Shown: piece after piece, positions 33,307 to 42,137 of the stretch
Layout: each line of letters starts with the position of its first letter
How positions within the stretch are numbered: the first letter of the stretch is position 1
The notes under the pieces: generated by a model
Databases searched by the model: none
The model's input: the letters and a program-made list of their open reading frames with translations, nothing else
Told to the model about the DNA's origin: nothing
Translations under genes and position numbers: made by a program
Source: an uncultured Eubacteriales bacterium
Lineage (GTDB): Bacteria > Bacillota > Clostridia > Oscillospirales > Acutalibacteraceae
Direction of reading: 5' to 3'
Length of the DNA stretch: 64,000 nt
Assembly: GCA_934489895.1 (NCBI GenBank)
Contig: CAKSST010000001.1
Coordinates: 124,001-188,000, forward strand

Positions 33307-34539
33307 TTATACCACACCTCCAAACTTTTTTCTACGGTTTTCGGCAGAAAATATAAATGTAGTCGCAAGTTTCTTCATCATTTCAAAATCAATGGTATTA
33401 AGCGGTGTTTTTTCACGAATGAGAGAGGTATAGATTCCTGCCCGTTCTGTGTTGCCGATCAGGATGAAGCCTTTCAGCATTCCGTCCCTTATAAACAACC
33501 TTTTTACTGTATCGCCGCTTTTTTCTTCTTGCATTTCACCGTCGTAAGTTCCGGCGGTCATTGCGTGTAAACCGAAGAAACCAATTGAGTTCATGGGGAT
33601 GGCTTTGTCAAATACGCTATCGCCGCCCGCCATATTTACACCGGCGGTATATCCCTGCATATTTGCATTGGGCAGAAGAGCGAGAACTCTTTTTTGCCCC
33701 AAAGAAATATCGTCTCCTTCGGTGCAGTCACCGGCTGCATAAATGTCATCCACCGTAGTTTCCATCTTTTTGTTTACAAGGATACCGCGATTTACCTCGC
33801 CTTTGATATCCTTTACCAAAGAGGTATTTGCACGGACACCGACAGCGAGAACAAGCACATCAAAATCTACGGTTTTACCGCTTTTCATTATAGCAGAATT
33901 CTGTTCAAAAAAAACAGCGGTATCACCAAGCATAAACCGAATACTGTTTGCCTCAAGGTGTTTTTGAATTATTCCGGCACACTCGGTATCAAGAATGCTG
34001 GAAAGCACACGGTCGGCAAGGTCGCAAACGGTTATACTTGCCACACGGTCGCGAAGTCCTTCGGCACATTTCAGTCCAATAAGACCTGCGCCGACAATCA
34101 ATACCTTGCTGTCTTTGCTTACGGCTTTTTCAAGGGCAAATGTATCGTCCAGCGTCATAAAGCTGAATTTGTTTTTTACGGTATCGAGTCCCTCAAAAAG
34201 TGGAACAAACGGAGAAGAACCGGTTGCAACGCATAAAGAGGTGTATTGTGTTTTTATACCGTCATTCAACACCACCGTTTTTGCTGAGGCATCGATACTG
34301 ACTGCCTTTTTTCCGTAGATAACGTCACAGCCCATTTTCTCATAAAAACCGGCATCGCGATAATTCATTCGTTCGGGATCGGTTTTATTCTCCAGATAGT
34401 ATGAGATAAGCGGGCGGCAGTAAACAGGATGGTTTTCTTCGGAAATTACGATGATTTTACTTTCTTTATCCACACTGCGGATGCCCTCAATGCATCCGAC
34501 AGCGGCAACGCCGTTGCCTATAATAACATACTGTTTCAT
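33307..34539 (-). CDS. FAD/NAD(P)-dependent oxidoreductase of the glutamate synthase cluster
   Basis: The 410-residue flavoprotein starts with a dinucleotide fold (VIIGNGVAAVGCIEGI). A second one, LIVGAGLIGLKCAEGL, lies near residue 147, and DDIYAAGDC near 270 holds the FAD. It resembles the rubredoxin reductase/NirB-type group. In this operon it most likely passes electrons from NAD(P)H to the ferredoxin and then the GltB-like synthase, replacing the usual GltD. Its start overlaps the stop of the ferredoxin gene (ATGA). Confidence 0.87.
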   Translation of the reverse strand: MKQYVIIGNGVAAVGCIEGIRSVDKESKIIVISEENHPVYCRPLISYYLENKTDPERMNYRDAGFYEKMGCDVIYGKKAVSIDASAKTVVLNDGIKTQYTSLCVATGSSPFVPLFEGLDTVKNKFSFMTLDDTFALEKAVSKDSKVLIVGAGLIGLKCAEGLRDRVASITVCDLADRVLSSILDTECAGIIQKHLEANSIRFMLGDTAVFFEQNSAIMKSGKTVDFDVLVLAVGVRANTSLVKDIKGEVNRGILVNKKMETTVDDIYAAGDCTEGDDISLGQKRVLALLPNANMQGYTAGVNMAGGDSVFDKAIPMNSIGFFGLHAMTAGTYDGEMQEEKSGDTVKRLFIRDGMLKGFILIGNTERAGIYTSLIREKTPLNTIDFEMMKKLATTFIFSAENRRKKFGGVV

Positions 34540-34976
34540 TTGCGCTCACCTCGCTCTTCATAAACGATTGCTCTGTTAGGGCAGCCATTAACGCAAGCAG
34601 GTTTGCCGCAGGAATTTTGCAGACAGAGCTCACATTTCTGCATAACACCGCTTTCACCCAGTGAAAGCGCACCGTATGGGCATACCAACACGCAAGTTAG
34701 GCAACCGACACATTTGTTTTTATCAATGCGGACAACACCGTCCTCTTTGGATATGGCGCTGGCAATACAGCTTTTTACACAGATAGGGTCGGTGCAATGT
34801 CGGCAGGATACTGCATAAGATATTTTATCATCTCCCTCAATGTGAATACGGGGATAAATTTCTTTGCCTTTCAGTGCAGTTGACATATCTTTCATACCGG
34901 AATTGGCAAAAGCACAGTTGTATTCGCACAAGTGACATCCGAGACACCATTCTTCATTTACATATACTCGTTTCAT
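34536..34976 (-). CDS. Polyferredoxin-type 4Fe-4S electron carrier
   Basis: The protein (146 residues from ATG 34976) is of the DMSO-reductase beta-subunit-like type. Cys clusters occur in CLGCHLCEYNC, CRHCTDPICVKSC, CVGCLTCVLVCPYG and CELCLQNSCGKPACVNGC, enough for four 4Fe-4S centres. It probably shuttles electrons between the FAD oxidoreductase and the synthase subunit. GGGAGAG before ATG 34976 decides the start over the earlier GTG at 34985. Confidence 0.85.
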   Translation of the reverse strand: MKRVYVNEEWCLGCHLCEYNCAFANSGMKDMSTALKGKEIYPRIHIEGDDKISYAVSCRHCTDPICVKSCIASAISKEDGVVRIDKNKCVGCLTCVLVCPYGALSLGESGVMQKCELCLQNSCGKPACVNGCPNRAIVYEERGERK

Positions 34977-34981
34977 TTTTA

Positions 34982-36487
34982 TCACTCTCCCGCATGAGAG
35001 ATACCAAGAATCTCAAGCTCTTTATCGGTCATGCCAATGCCGCGAAGCATCAGACGGTTGCCGCGCAGGGATTCGATAGAATTGATACCCATACCGCCCA
35101 TCAGCTCCTTGATTTCGTGCCGCCAGGCATTCATTAGATTGACAAGCCTTTCACTGCCCATATCAGGGTTAAGGCGTTTTACAAGTTCGGGACGTTGGGT
35201 GGCAATACCCCAGTTACATTTACCGCTTTGGCAGGTACGGCACAAATGGCAACCGAGAGCGAGCAGAGCAGCCGTTGCAATATAACAGGCATCTGCACCG
35301 AGGGCGATTGCCTTGATAACATCTGCTGCACTTCTAATACTGCCGCCTACTACAAGAGATACATTGTTACGTATTCTTTCATCGCGAAGCCGCTGATCTA
35401 CAGCTGCCAAAGCAAGTTCAATCGGAATACCGACATTATCACGGATTCTCGTAGGCGCGGCGCCTGTGCCTCCGCGAAAGCCGTCAATTGCAATAATATC
35501 CGCACCGCTTCGAGCAATTCCGCTGGCAATTGCAGCAATATTGTGAACGGCAGCAACCTTTACGATAACAGGCTTTTTGTATTCGGTAGCCTCTTTCAGC
35601 GATAAAACGAGCTGACGAAGATCTTCAATCGAGTAAATGTCATGATGCGGAGCCGGGGAAATGGCATCAGAACCTTCAGGTATCATACGGGTGCGAGAAA
35701 CATCGCCTACAATTTTAGAGCCGGGTAAGTGTCCGCCGATACCAGGCTTTGCTCCCTGTCCCATCTTTATTTCAATGGCGGCTCCCGCCTTTAAGTAGTC
35801 CTCGTGAACGCCGAATCTTCCGCTTGCTACCTGAACAACAGTGTTTTCACCGTAGCAGTAAAAGTCTTCATGCAAACCGCCTTCGCCGGTATTATAGAGA
35901 ATACCAAGCTCAACTGCCGCACGGGCAAGGGAAGCGTGGGCATTGTAACTGATAGAGCCGTAACTCATTGCCGAAAACATAATCGGCATAGAAAGCTCAA
36001 TCTGCGGCGGAAGTTCACATTTTAATTTACCGTTTTTATCGCGTTCGATTTTTTCAGGCTTTTTACCTAAAAATACACGGGTTTCCATTGGTTCGCGCAA
36101 GGGATCTATAGGGGGATTAGTTACCTGCGAAGCGTTGATTAGAATCTTGTCCCAATATACATTTAGGGGTTTTGGGTTACCCATAGAAGATAAAAGCACC
36201 CCGCCGCTGTTTGCCTGCTTATAAATTTCCTTAATAGTATCGTTCTGCCAGTTAGCGTTTTCTCTAAGAGTACAATCACTCTTTATGATTTTAAGCGCTC
36301 TTGTGGGGCAAAGAGATACACAGCGCTGACAATTGACACATTTGGTTTCATCCGCCATCATCACACCCTTTTCTTCATTAAAGGTGTGTACTTCGTTTGC
36401 ACATTGTCGCTCACATACACGGCAGGCGATGCAACGGTCAGTATTTCTGATTACTTCAAATTCGGGATATATAAATTCCACACTCAT
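34982..36487 (-). CDS. Glutamate synthase, FMN-binding catalytic subunit with N-terminal ferredoxin domain
   Basis: The 501-residue protein begins with two 4Fe-4S motifs (CIACRVCERQC and CVNCQRCVSLCP, residues about 15-65). A GltB-type TIM barrel follows with MFSAMSYGSISYNAHASLARAA, EIKMGQGAKPGIGGHLPG and IDGFRGGTGAAPTRIRD. CHLCRTCQSGKCNWG near residue 425 marks the archaeal-type synthase. It combines ammonia and 2-oxoglutarate into glutamate with electrons from ferredoxin. It has no GATase domain of its own; that is the preceding gene. Confidence 0.92.
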   Translation of the reverse strand: MSVEFIYPEFEVIRNTDRCIACRVCERQCANEVHTFNEEKGVMMADETKCVNCQRCVSLCPTRALKIIKSDCTLRENANWQNDTIKEIYKQANSGGVLLSSMGNPKPLNVYWDKILINASQVTNPPIDPLREPMETRVFLGKKPEKIERDKNGKLKCELPPQIELSMPIMFSAMSYGSISYNAHASLARAAVELGILYNTGEGGLHEDFYCYGENTVVQVASGRFGVHEDYLKAGAAIEIKMGQGAKPGIGGHLPGSKIVGDVSRTRMIPEGSDAISPAPHHDIYSIEDLRQLVLSLKEATEYKKPVIVKVAAVHNIAAIASGIARSGADIIAIDGFRGGTGAAPTRIRDNVGIPIELALAAVDQRLRDERIRNNVSLVVGGSIRSAADVIKAIALGADACYIATAALLALGCHLCRTCQSGKCNWGIATQRPELVKRLNPDMGSERLVNLMNAWRHEIKELMGGMGINSIESLRGNRLMLRGIGMTDKELEILGISHAGE

Positions 36488-37581
36488 TAAAATGCACCGT
36501 CCTTTACCTTAATAATAACGGGCTCTCCGCCTGAAGGAGCCCAGATGTTTTCTGCGTTCGGTTCCATGACGCGTATGGCCGCCTCTTCGCTGGCGATAAA
36601 CACCTTATCGTCCTTTTTGCCGACTACCATAGAACGAAGCTTCAGGCGGTCATTAAGCGCCATTAATCCTCCGTTGAAACCGAGAACGATGGAAAAAGGA
36701 CCGGTGATCAGCAGGCTTGAAAACAAGGTGCGAAGATAAATATGTTTGTTTTTGTCTTCAATATCAGTCTTATCTTCAATAGTGCTCCAGAACGGTGCAG
36801 CAATTACACTTGCCGCTTCGCTTAGGGAAAGTCCTTGAACACGGACAAGATAATCTATTATATAGGCAAAAACCTCTGTGTCCGTTTGCAGAGTACATTT
36901 ATAACCGAACATTTCAATAAACCGGCGGTTAGCATCATAGGAAGAAATCTCGCCGTTATGCACAATAGACCAGTCAAGTAGCGTGAACGGATGGGCGCCT
37001 CCCCACCAACCGGGGGTGTTGGTAGGATAACGGCCGTGTGCCGTCCAGGAATAACCTTCATATTCTTCTAATTTATAAAATACACCGACATCTTCGGGAA
37101 AGCCGACAGCTTTGAAAGTACCCATATTCTTACCGCTGGAGAAAACATACGCACCTTTTATTTCAGTGTTGATTTTCATAACGGTACGGGCGACAAATTC
37201 TTTTTCATCAAGTTGAAGATCGGCAAGTACTGACTTTAGAGGAGCAACAAAATATCTCCATATAATAGGTTCGTCGGTAATCGCCGGAATTTTGCGTGTA
37301 GGTATGATTTCGGAATTTACGATTTCAAAGCGTTCCTTTAAGAATGATTCACAGCTTTTACGAGTGGCGCGCTCGTCAAAAAACATATGTAACGCATAAA
37401 AATCCTTGTATTCAGGATAAATACCGTAACCGGCAAAACCGCCGCCGAGTCCGTTGGAACGGTCGTGCATCGGCTTCATGGCATTGATAATCATCTCGCC
37501 GGACATTCTGTTTCCTTCTTTGGAAATGGCAGCTGCGATTGCACATCCGGAGGGTATTCGCACTTGTCCTTCTACTTTCAT
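36487..37581 (-). CDS. Glutamate synthase GATase class II subunit
   Basis: The 364-residue protein is a stand-alone class II glutaminase, like the first domain of GltB or GlxB. Near the N-terminus is IPSGCAIAAAISK; Cys13 would be the nucleophile once a short leader is removed. Other marks are GGGFAGYGIYPEY, AHGRYPTNTPGWWGGAHPFTLLDWSIVHNGEISS and TDTEVFAYIIDYL. It supplies ammonia from glutamine to the synthase subunit. It is the first gene of the operon, about 95 nt behind a consensus promoter and a leader terminator. Confidence 0.9.
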   Translation of the reverse strand: MKVEGQVRIPSGCAIAAAISKEGNRMSGEMIINAMKPMHDRSNGLGGGFAGYGIYPEYKDFYALHMFFDERATRKSCESFLKERFEIVNSEIIPTRKIPAITDEPIIWRYFVAPLKSVLADLQLDEKEFVARTVMKINTEIKGAYVFSSGKNMGTFKAVGFPEDVGVFYKLEEYEGYSWTAHGRYPTNTPGWWGGAHPFTLLDWSIVHNGEISSYDANRRFIEMFGYKCTLQTDTEVFAYIIDYLVRVQGLSLSEAASVIAAPFWSTIEDKTDIEDKNKHIYLRTLFSSLLITGPFSIVLGFNGGLMALNDRLKLRSMVVGKKDDKVFIASEEAAIRVMEPNAENIWAPSGGEPVIIKVKDGAF

Positions 37582-37603
37582 ATAGATTCCTTCTTTTCAG
37601 AGA

Positions 37604-37667
37604 AATATAAAAAAGAAAGACGCTCATTTCGGCGCAGATACTTGTCTGTACCAAAACGAACGTCTTT
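37604..37667 (-). terminator. Leader terminator (attenuator) before the glutamate synthase operon
   Basis: On the minus strand AAAGACGTTCGTTTTGG pairs with CCGAAATGAGCGTCTTT through wobble-tolerant pairs, and CTTTTTTA follows. It lies between promoter and first gene, so readthrough must be allowed for expression. A small hairpin CAGA/TCTG sits in its loop. I could not find a clean AxxGxx hexaloop here. Confidence 0.75.
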
Positions 37668-37682
37668 GCTCATTTGCCAGTC

Positions 37683-37711
37683 ATTATACTCCTGAATCTG
37701 CATCTTGTCAA
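37683..37711 (-). promoter_or_regulatory. Promoter of the glutamate synthase-glnA-ANTAR operon
   Basis: On the minus strand TTGACA (37711-37706) and TATAAT (37688-37683) are 17 bases apart, a full consensus sigma-A promoter. It is divergent from the glnN promoter, 61 bases away. Confidence 0.88.
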
Positions 37712-37772
37712 GATGAAAACTTAAATTTCCGAAAGTTTTTGAAGAATGTTCGCAAAAAAAATAAAAAAAGGG

Positions 37773-37801
37773 TTGACAAATGATTTTTTTAGGTGTATAA
37801 T
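37773..37801 (+). promoter_or_regulatory. Promoter of glnN
   Basis: TTGACA at 37773-37778 and TATAAT at 37796-37801 are 17 bases apart. The transcript starts about 300 nt before the coding region, leaving a long leader. Confidence 0.88.
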
Positions 37802-37811
37802 GCGAAGCGTT

Positions 37812-37862
37812 AAGGCAAAGGCGTCTTTGAGTGTAAGTGCTCAAAGACGCTGTTTTACTTTT
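37812..37862 (+). promoter_or_regulatory. glnN leader, ANTAR-type hairpin 1 overlapping terminator 1
   Basis: AAGGC (37812-37816) and GTCTT (37823-37827) pair around the hexaloop AAAGGC, which has A at position 1 and G at 4, the ANTAR recognition signature. The competing stem GCGTCTTTGAG (37821-37831) with CTCAAAGACGC (37840-37850) is perfect over eleven pairs and runs into a T-rich stretch. The two structures share bases and exclude each other. Confidence 0.75.
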
Positions 37863-37890
37863 AAAAATCAAAATAAATTTAATATTTATG

Positions 37891-37958
37891 AAGGCAATGA
37901 CGTCTTTAATGTTGTAGGTATTGATTCCTACCGTTAAAGGCGTCTTTCATTTTTTTCG
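37891..37958 (+). promoter_or_regulatory. glnN leader, ANTAR-type hairpin 2 overlapping terminator 2
   Basis: AAGGC (37891-37895) and GTCTT (37902-37906) enclose the hexaloop AATGAC, again A1 and G4. The terminator stem GACGTCTTTAA (37899-37909) pairs with TTAAAGGCGTC (37934-37944), with an inner GTAGG/CCTAC stem, and is followed by a T run. Formation of the small hairpin would break the terminator. Confidence 0.78.
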
Positions 37959-37974
37959 TATGGAATGAACTTTA

Positions 37975-38075
37975 TTTTTTGCAACAGATTTTCTTTGAAA
38001 ATTTGACGATACCCGTTGCAAAGCCGACAAAATCGGCTTGCCGAATCGCTTCACAGCTTTTCGGTTTCAATATTC
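37975..38075 (+). repeat. Hairpin-rich palindromic element between the glnN attenuator and the start codon
   Basis: TTGCAAC and GTTGCAA enclose the palindromic core ATTTTCTTTGAAAATTTG (37988-38005). GCCGA-CAAAA-TCGGC and a further CCGAA/TTCGG pairing follow. The same 18-base core recurs at 60322-60339 inside a broken transposase, so it is probably a dispersed repeat. Confidence 0.55.
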
Positions 38076-38107
38076 ATTATGATTAAAAATGTAAAGGAGA
38101 ATACATT

Positions 38108-40204
38108 ATGGGAACGGTAACAGATTATTTTGGAAGTATGGTCTTTGATGACAGAGTAATGAAAGCTACGCTGTCGGCCAAAGTATATGCCTCACTTAAA
38201 AAGACCATCGACGAAGGCACGGCGTTGGACATCAGCGTTGCCAACGCAGTGGCAACCGCAATGAAAGACTGGGCGATTTCTAAAGGAGCAACTCATTTTA
38301 CCCATTGGTTCCAACCACTTACCGGTATTACCGCTGAAAAGCACGATAGCTTTATCACCCCGTCTCCCGACGGCGGCGTTATTATGGAATTCTCCGGTAA
38401 AGAATTGATTAAAGGTGAACCTGATGCATCTTCTTTCCCCAGCGGAGGACTTCGCGCTACCTTTGAAGCCAGAGGATATACCGCTTGGGACCCTACATCT
38501 TATGCGTTCATAAAAGGTAAAACATTGTGCATTCCTACGGCGTTCTGTTCTTACGACGGTCATGCGTTGGATAAAAAAACCCCGCTTTTACGTTCAATGG
38601 AAGCTCTCAATAAGCAAGCGCTCCGAATCCTTCGCTTATTTGGTAATGACACCGTAAAAAGAGTAACCAGCTCTGTTGGCCCCGAGCAGGAATACTTTCT
38701 TGTAACAAAAGAAATGTATGAGCAACGCCCTGATCTTCGTTTTGCCGGCCGTACCTTATTTGGTGCAAAGCCTCCAAAGGGACAGGAAATGGACGATCAT
38801 TATTTCGGTGTTATCAAACCGCGTGTTGCCGCCTATATGGAAGAGCTTAATGATGAACTTTGGAAGTTGGGTATACTGGCAAAAACTGAACATAATGAGG
38901 TGGCTCCTGCTCAGCATGAATTGGCACCCATTTATACCACAACCAACATCGCCACAGACCACAACCAGCTCACAATGGAGATTATGCAAAAGGTTGCTGC
39001 AAAGCACGGTCTTGTTTGTCTGCTTCACGAAAAGCCTTTTGCCGGCGTCAACGGCAGCGGCAAGCATGACAACTGGTCTATTGAGACGGATGCGGGTCAA
39101 AACCTGCTTTCACCCGGTGCAACCCCCTATGAGAATGCTCAGTTCCTGTTGTTCCTGTGTGCTGTAATTAAGGCTGTAGACGATTATCAGGACCTCCTGC
39201 GCATCTCTGTTGCCACCGCCGGAAATGATCACCGTTTAGGTGCAAATGAAGCACCTCCCGCTGTTGTTTCTATCTTCCTCGGCGACGATCTGAATGCGGT
39301 GCTTGAGGCTATTGAAAATGATGCTCCGTATCATGGCACTGAAAAAACACAGATGAAACTCGGCGTAGATGTATTGCCCAAGTTCAATCGCGATACTACC
39401 GACCGTAACAGAACCTCACCCTTTGCTTTCACCGGCAATAAGTTTGAGTTCCGTATGCTCGGATCCTCCAACAGTATTGCCTGTGCAAATATAATGATCA
39501 ACAGCGCTGTTGCCGAATCTCTCAAAATTTATGCTGATATATTGGAGAACGCAGACGATTTTGAAACTTCACTCCACGAGATGATTAAGAATACTATCAA
39601 GGAGCATAAGCGCATCATCTTTAACGGCAACGGTTATGACGAAAGCTGGATTAAAGAAGCCACCGAAAAACGCGGACTGCTCAACTATCGTACAACAGCA
39701 GATGCATTGCCTCATCTTCTCGATAAAAAGAATGTGGATATGCTAACAAGCCACGGTATATTTACAGAAGCGGAAATTAAATCAAGATATGAGATTACCC
39801 TTGAAAACTACTGTAAGACTGTTATTATAGAAGCGAACACAATGGTGGATATGGCAAGGATACAGATTGCACCTGCGGTTGAGTCTTATGCTGCTGATGT
39901 TGCAAAGTCTGCTTCTGCTAAGAAGGCTTTAGACAGTACGCTTGCTTGCAGTTATGAAACAGGGCTTGTAAAGAAGCTTTCTGCATTGACGGACAGAATA
40001 GCTGTTAAGACTGAGGAACTTGAGCAGGCTCTTATTGCACTCAGTAAATCAGAGGATATAGGAAAAGAAGCAGAGCTTATCAAAGATACGGTTCTTGTTA
40101 AGATGAGCGAGCTTAGAATTCCTTGTGATGAGGCAGAAACAATTACGGCTAAGAAATATTGGCCTTTCCCGACCTACGGCGATTTGCTGTTCGGCGTAAA
40201 ATAG
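38108..40204 (+). CDS. glnN: Glutamine synthetase type III
   Basis: The 698-residue length is characteristic of GSIII, about 250 longer than GSI. Marks include the N-terminal FGSMVFDDRVM, THWFQPLTG near residue 63, SVGPEQEYFLV, KTEHNEVAPAQHELAPIY and NRTSPFAFTGNKFEFRM. It makes glutamine from glutamate and ammonia as a dodecamer. AAAGGAG precedes ATG 38108. A 300-nt leader with two ANTAR-type hairpins and two terminators lies upstream, so it is probably controlled by antitermination. It is divergent from the GOGAT/GSI operon. Confidence 0.96.
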   Translation: MGTVTDYFGSMVFDDRVMKATLSAKVYASLKKTIDEGTALDISVANAVATAMKDWAISKGATHFTHWFQPLTGITAEKHDSFITPSPDGGVIMEFSGKELIKGEPDASSFPSGGLRATFEARGYTAWDPTSYAFIKGKTLCIPTAFCSYDGHALDKKTPLLRSMEALNKQALRILRLFGNDTVKRVTSSVGPEQEYFLVTKEMYEQRPDLRFAGRTLFGAKPPKGQEMDDHYFGVIKPRVAAYMEELNDELWKLGILAKTEHNEVAPAQHELAPIYTTTNIATDHNQLTMEIMQKVAAKHGLVCLLHEKPFAGVNGSGKHDNWSIETDAGQNLLSPGATPYENAQFLLFLCAVIKAVDDYQDLLRISVATAGNDHRLGANEAPPAVVSIFLGDDLNAVLEAIENDAPYHGTEKTQMKLGVDVLPKFNRDTTDRNRTSPFAFTGNKFEFRMLGSSNSIACANIMINSAVAESLKIYADILENADDFETSLHEMIKNTIKEHKRIIFNGNGYDESWIKEATEKRGLLNYRTTADALPHLLDKKNVDMLTSHGIFTEAEIKSRYEITLENYCKTVIIEANTMVDMARIQIAPAVESYAADVAKSASAKKALDSTLACSYETGLVKKLSALTDRIAVKTEELEQALIALSKSEDIGKEAELIKDTVLVKMSELRIPCDEAETITAKKYWPFPTYGDLLFGVK

Positions 40205-40259
40205 TAATTTCCCGGAATGTAGTCAGCTAAAATCTGACACGTTCACGCGGAGGCAGGTA

Positions 40260-40331
40260 ATGAATTCTTTAAAAGAAATGGTTTTATGGATTCAAAAATT
40301 CTACAAGCCCTCTCCGGATAAGTTTTCATAG
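40260..40331 (+). CDS. Possible 23-residue small peptide
   Basis: A short frame starting MNSLKEMVLWIQKFY lies between glnN and asnB, preceded by GCGGAGGCAGG at a plausible distance. It may be a real small protein or a scrap of a lost gene. I do not recognise it. Confidence 0.25.
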   Translation: MNSLKEMVLWIQKFYKPSPDKFS

Positions 40332-40367
40332 TCTGGTTTAAATTACTCAAACTTTCCATTATAAATT

Positions 40368-40405
40368 GCAAAAGCTTCCCTTAAAAGGGAAGCCTTTGCG
40401 CATTT
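40368..40405 (+). terminator. Hairpin between glnN and asnB
   Basis: GCTTCCCTT (40374-40382) and AAGGGAAGC (40385-40393) form a perfect stem, extended by GCAAA/TTTGC outside it. T-rich sequence follows, so it is probably the glnN terminator. Confidence 0.6.
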
Positions 40406-40441
40406 TGAAACATTATTTTTAACTGAAATGAGGAAATTTTT

Positions 40442-42025
40442 ATGTGTTCTATTATGGGTTATATAGGGAGCAGACTTTCCTACGATGATTTTAAACTGGG
40501 CTTTGAGAAGACCGCTTCGCGCGGACCTGATATGTCAAAGATTGAAAAGCTTAATAACGGTCTGCTCGGATTTCACCGTCTTGCTATAATGGGGCTTACC
40601 GACAAGGGTATGCAGCCGTTTACATATAAGAACAATATGCTCGTTTGCAACGGTGAAATCTACGGATTCGGACCCATAAAGGACGAGTTGATTAAAAAAG
40701 GATGCACATTTGAAAGTGATTCTGACTGTGAAATACTGCTTCCGCTTTACGAGCAGTATGGAACAGATATGTTTAGTAAGCTGGATGCGGAATTTGCGCT
40801 TATTATATATGATGGCGGATCCAAATCTTTTGTTGCCGCGCGCGACCCGATAGGTATACGCCCGCTTTATTACGGTTATGACGAGGACGGCGGAATACTT
40901 TTTGCCTCTGAGCCTAAAAACATTGTGGGGTTGACCGATAAAATTATGCCTTTCCCGCCCGGCCATTTCTATAAAGACGGTAAATTTACTTGTTATTGCG
41001 ATATTGCAAAAGCAGATACCGTTTGCTATGATAACCTTGAAACCGCCTGCACACATATCCGTGAAAAACTAATTAAAGGTGTGGAAAAGAGGCTTGTTGC
41101 CGATGCAAAGGTAGGTTTTTTGCTTTCCGGCGGTTTGGACTCTTCGCTTGTGTGTGCCATCGCAGCAAAAAAATCCGATAAACCCATCCAAACTTTCGCT
41201 ATCGGTATGAGTGAGGATGCTATCGACCTGAAATACGCTAAGCAGGTTGCTGACTATATTGGAAGCGACCATAAAGAAATATATATGACCCCAAATCAAG
41301 TTATTGACACTCTTGACGAGTTGATTTATCTGTTAGGAACCTTTGACATTACAACTATTCGTGCAAGTATGGGTATGTATCTGCTTTGCAAAACCATTCA
41401 CGAGCAGACAGATATCCGCGTCCTTCTCACCGGAGAAATATCCGATGAATTGTTTGGTTATAAATACACAGATTTTGCACCGTCTGCTGAAGCTTTTCAG
41501 CAAGAAGCTGAGAAACGCATTCGTGAGCTTCATATGTATGATGTATTGCGGGCGGATCGCTGTATTTCGGTAAATTCATTAGAGGCAAGGGTTCCATTTG
41601 GCGATCTCGATTTTGTTAAATACGTAATGGCTCTTGACGCCGAAATGAAGCTTAACAAATACGGCAAGGGTAAATACCTGCTACGCCATGCCTTTGAGGA
41701 CAGCGGTTATCTTCCTGATGCAATATTGTGGCGTGAAAAGGCGGCATTCTCAGATGCGGTAGGCCATTCTATGGTAGACTATCTTAAAGAATACGCAGAA
41801 AAACAGTATTCGGATGAAGCGTTTGAGGAAGGATGTAAAAAGTATTCTTATGCGCGGCCTTTCACAAAAGAATCCCTGCTGTACCGTGATATTTTTGAAA
41901 AGTATTATCCGGGTCAATCAGAAATGATTGTGGATTTCTGGATGCCAAACAAATCCTGGGAAGGCTGCGATGTAAATGATCCTTCTGCCCGTGTGCTTTC
42001 GAATTACGGTGACAGCGGTAAATAG
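40442..42025 (+). CDS. asnB: Asparagine synthase (glutamine-hydrolysing)
   Basis: The 527-residue enzyme starts MCSIMGYIG, so Cys2 becomes the class II GATase nucleophile after Met removal. The PP-loop FLLSGGLDSSLVCAI near residue 225 marks the synthase domain, and GEISDELFGY closes its site. It uses glutamine, aspartate and ATP to make asparagine. AAATGAGGAAATT precedes ATG 40442. It follows glnN and precedes a second ANTAR-type leader, in a run of glutamine-using genes. Confidence 0.93.
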   Translation: MCSIMGYIGSRLSYDDFKLGFEKTASRGPDMSKIEKLNNGLLGFHRLAIMGLTDKGMQPFTYKNNMLVCNGEIYGFGPIKDELIKKGCTFESDSDCEILLPLYEQYGTDMFSKLDAEFALIIYDGGSKSFVAARDPIGIRPLYYGYDEDGGILFASEPKNIVGLTDKIMPFPPGHFYKDGKFTCYCDIAKADTVCYDNLETACTHIREKLIKGVEKRLVADAKVGFLLSGGLDSSLVCAIAAKKSDKPIQTFAIGMSEDAIDLKYAKQVADYIGSDHKEIYMTPNQVIDTLDELIYLLGTFDITTIRASMGMYLLCKTIHEQTDIRVLLTGEISDELFGYKYTDFAPSAEAFQQEAEKRIRELHMYDVLRADRCISVNSLEARVPFGDLDFVKYVMALDAEMKLNKYGKGKYLLRHAFEDSGYLPDAILWREKAAFSDAVGHSMVDYLKEYAEKQYSDEAFEEGCKKYSYARPFTKESLLYRDIFEKYYPGQSEMIVDFWMPNKSWEGCDVNDPSARVLSNYGDSGK

Positions 42026-42097
42026 GCTGCATTAAACGATATTTCAAACTACAATGTATTTAAATAATTGGAATTAAAAAAACATTTCAAAGAGCAG

Positions 42098-42126
42098 TTG
42101 ACAAAATGCTATAAAAAGAGTAAAAT
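42098..42126 (+). promoter_or_regulatory. Promoter of the purC transcript
   Basis: TTGACA at 42098-42103 and TAAAAT at 42121-42126 are 17 bases apart. The leader that follows is about 170 nt long. Confidence 0.8.
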
Positions 42127-42137
42127 ACTAAGGTATT

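Noticed and set aside
33694..34236. 180-codon plus-strand open frame opposite the FAD oxidoreductase
   Set aside because: It is a shadow of the oxidoreductase gene without a ribosome site or recognisable domain.
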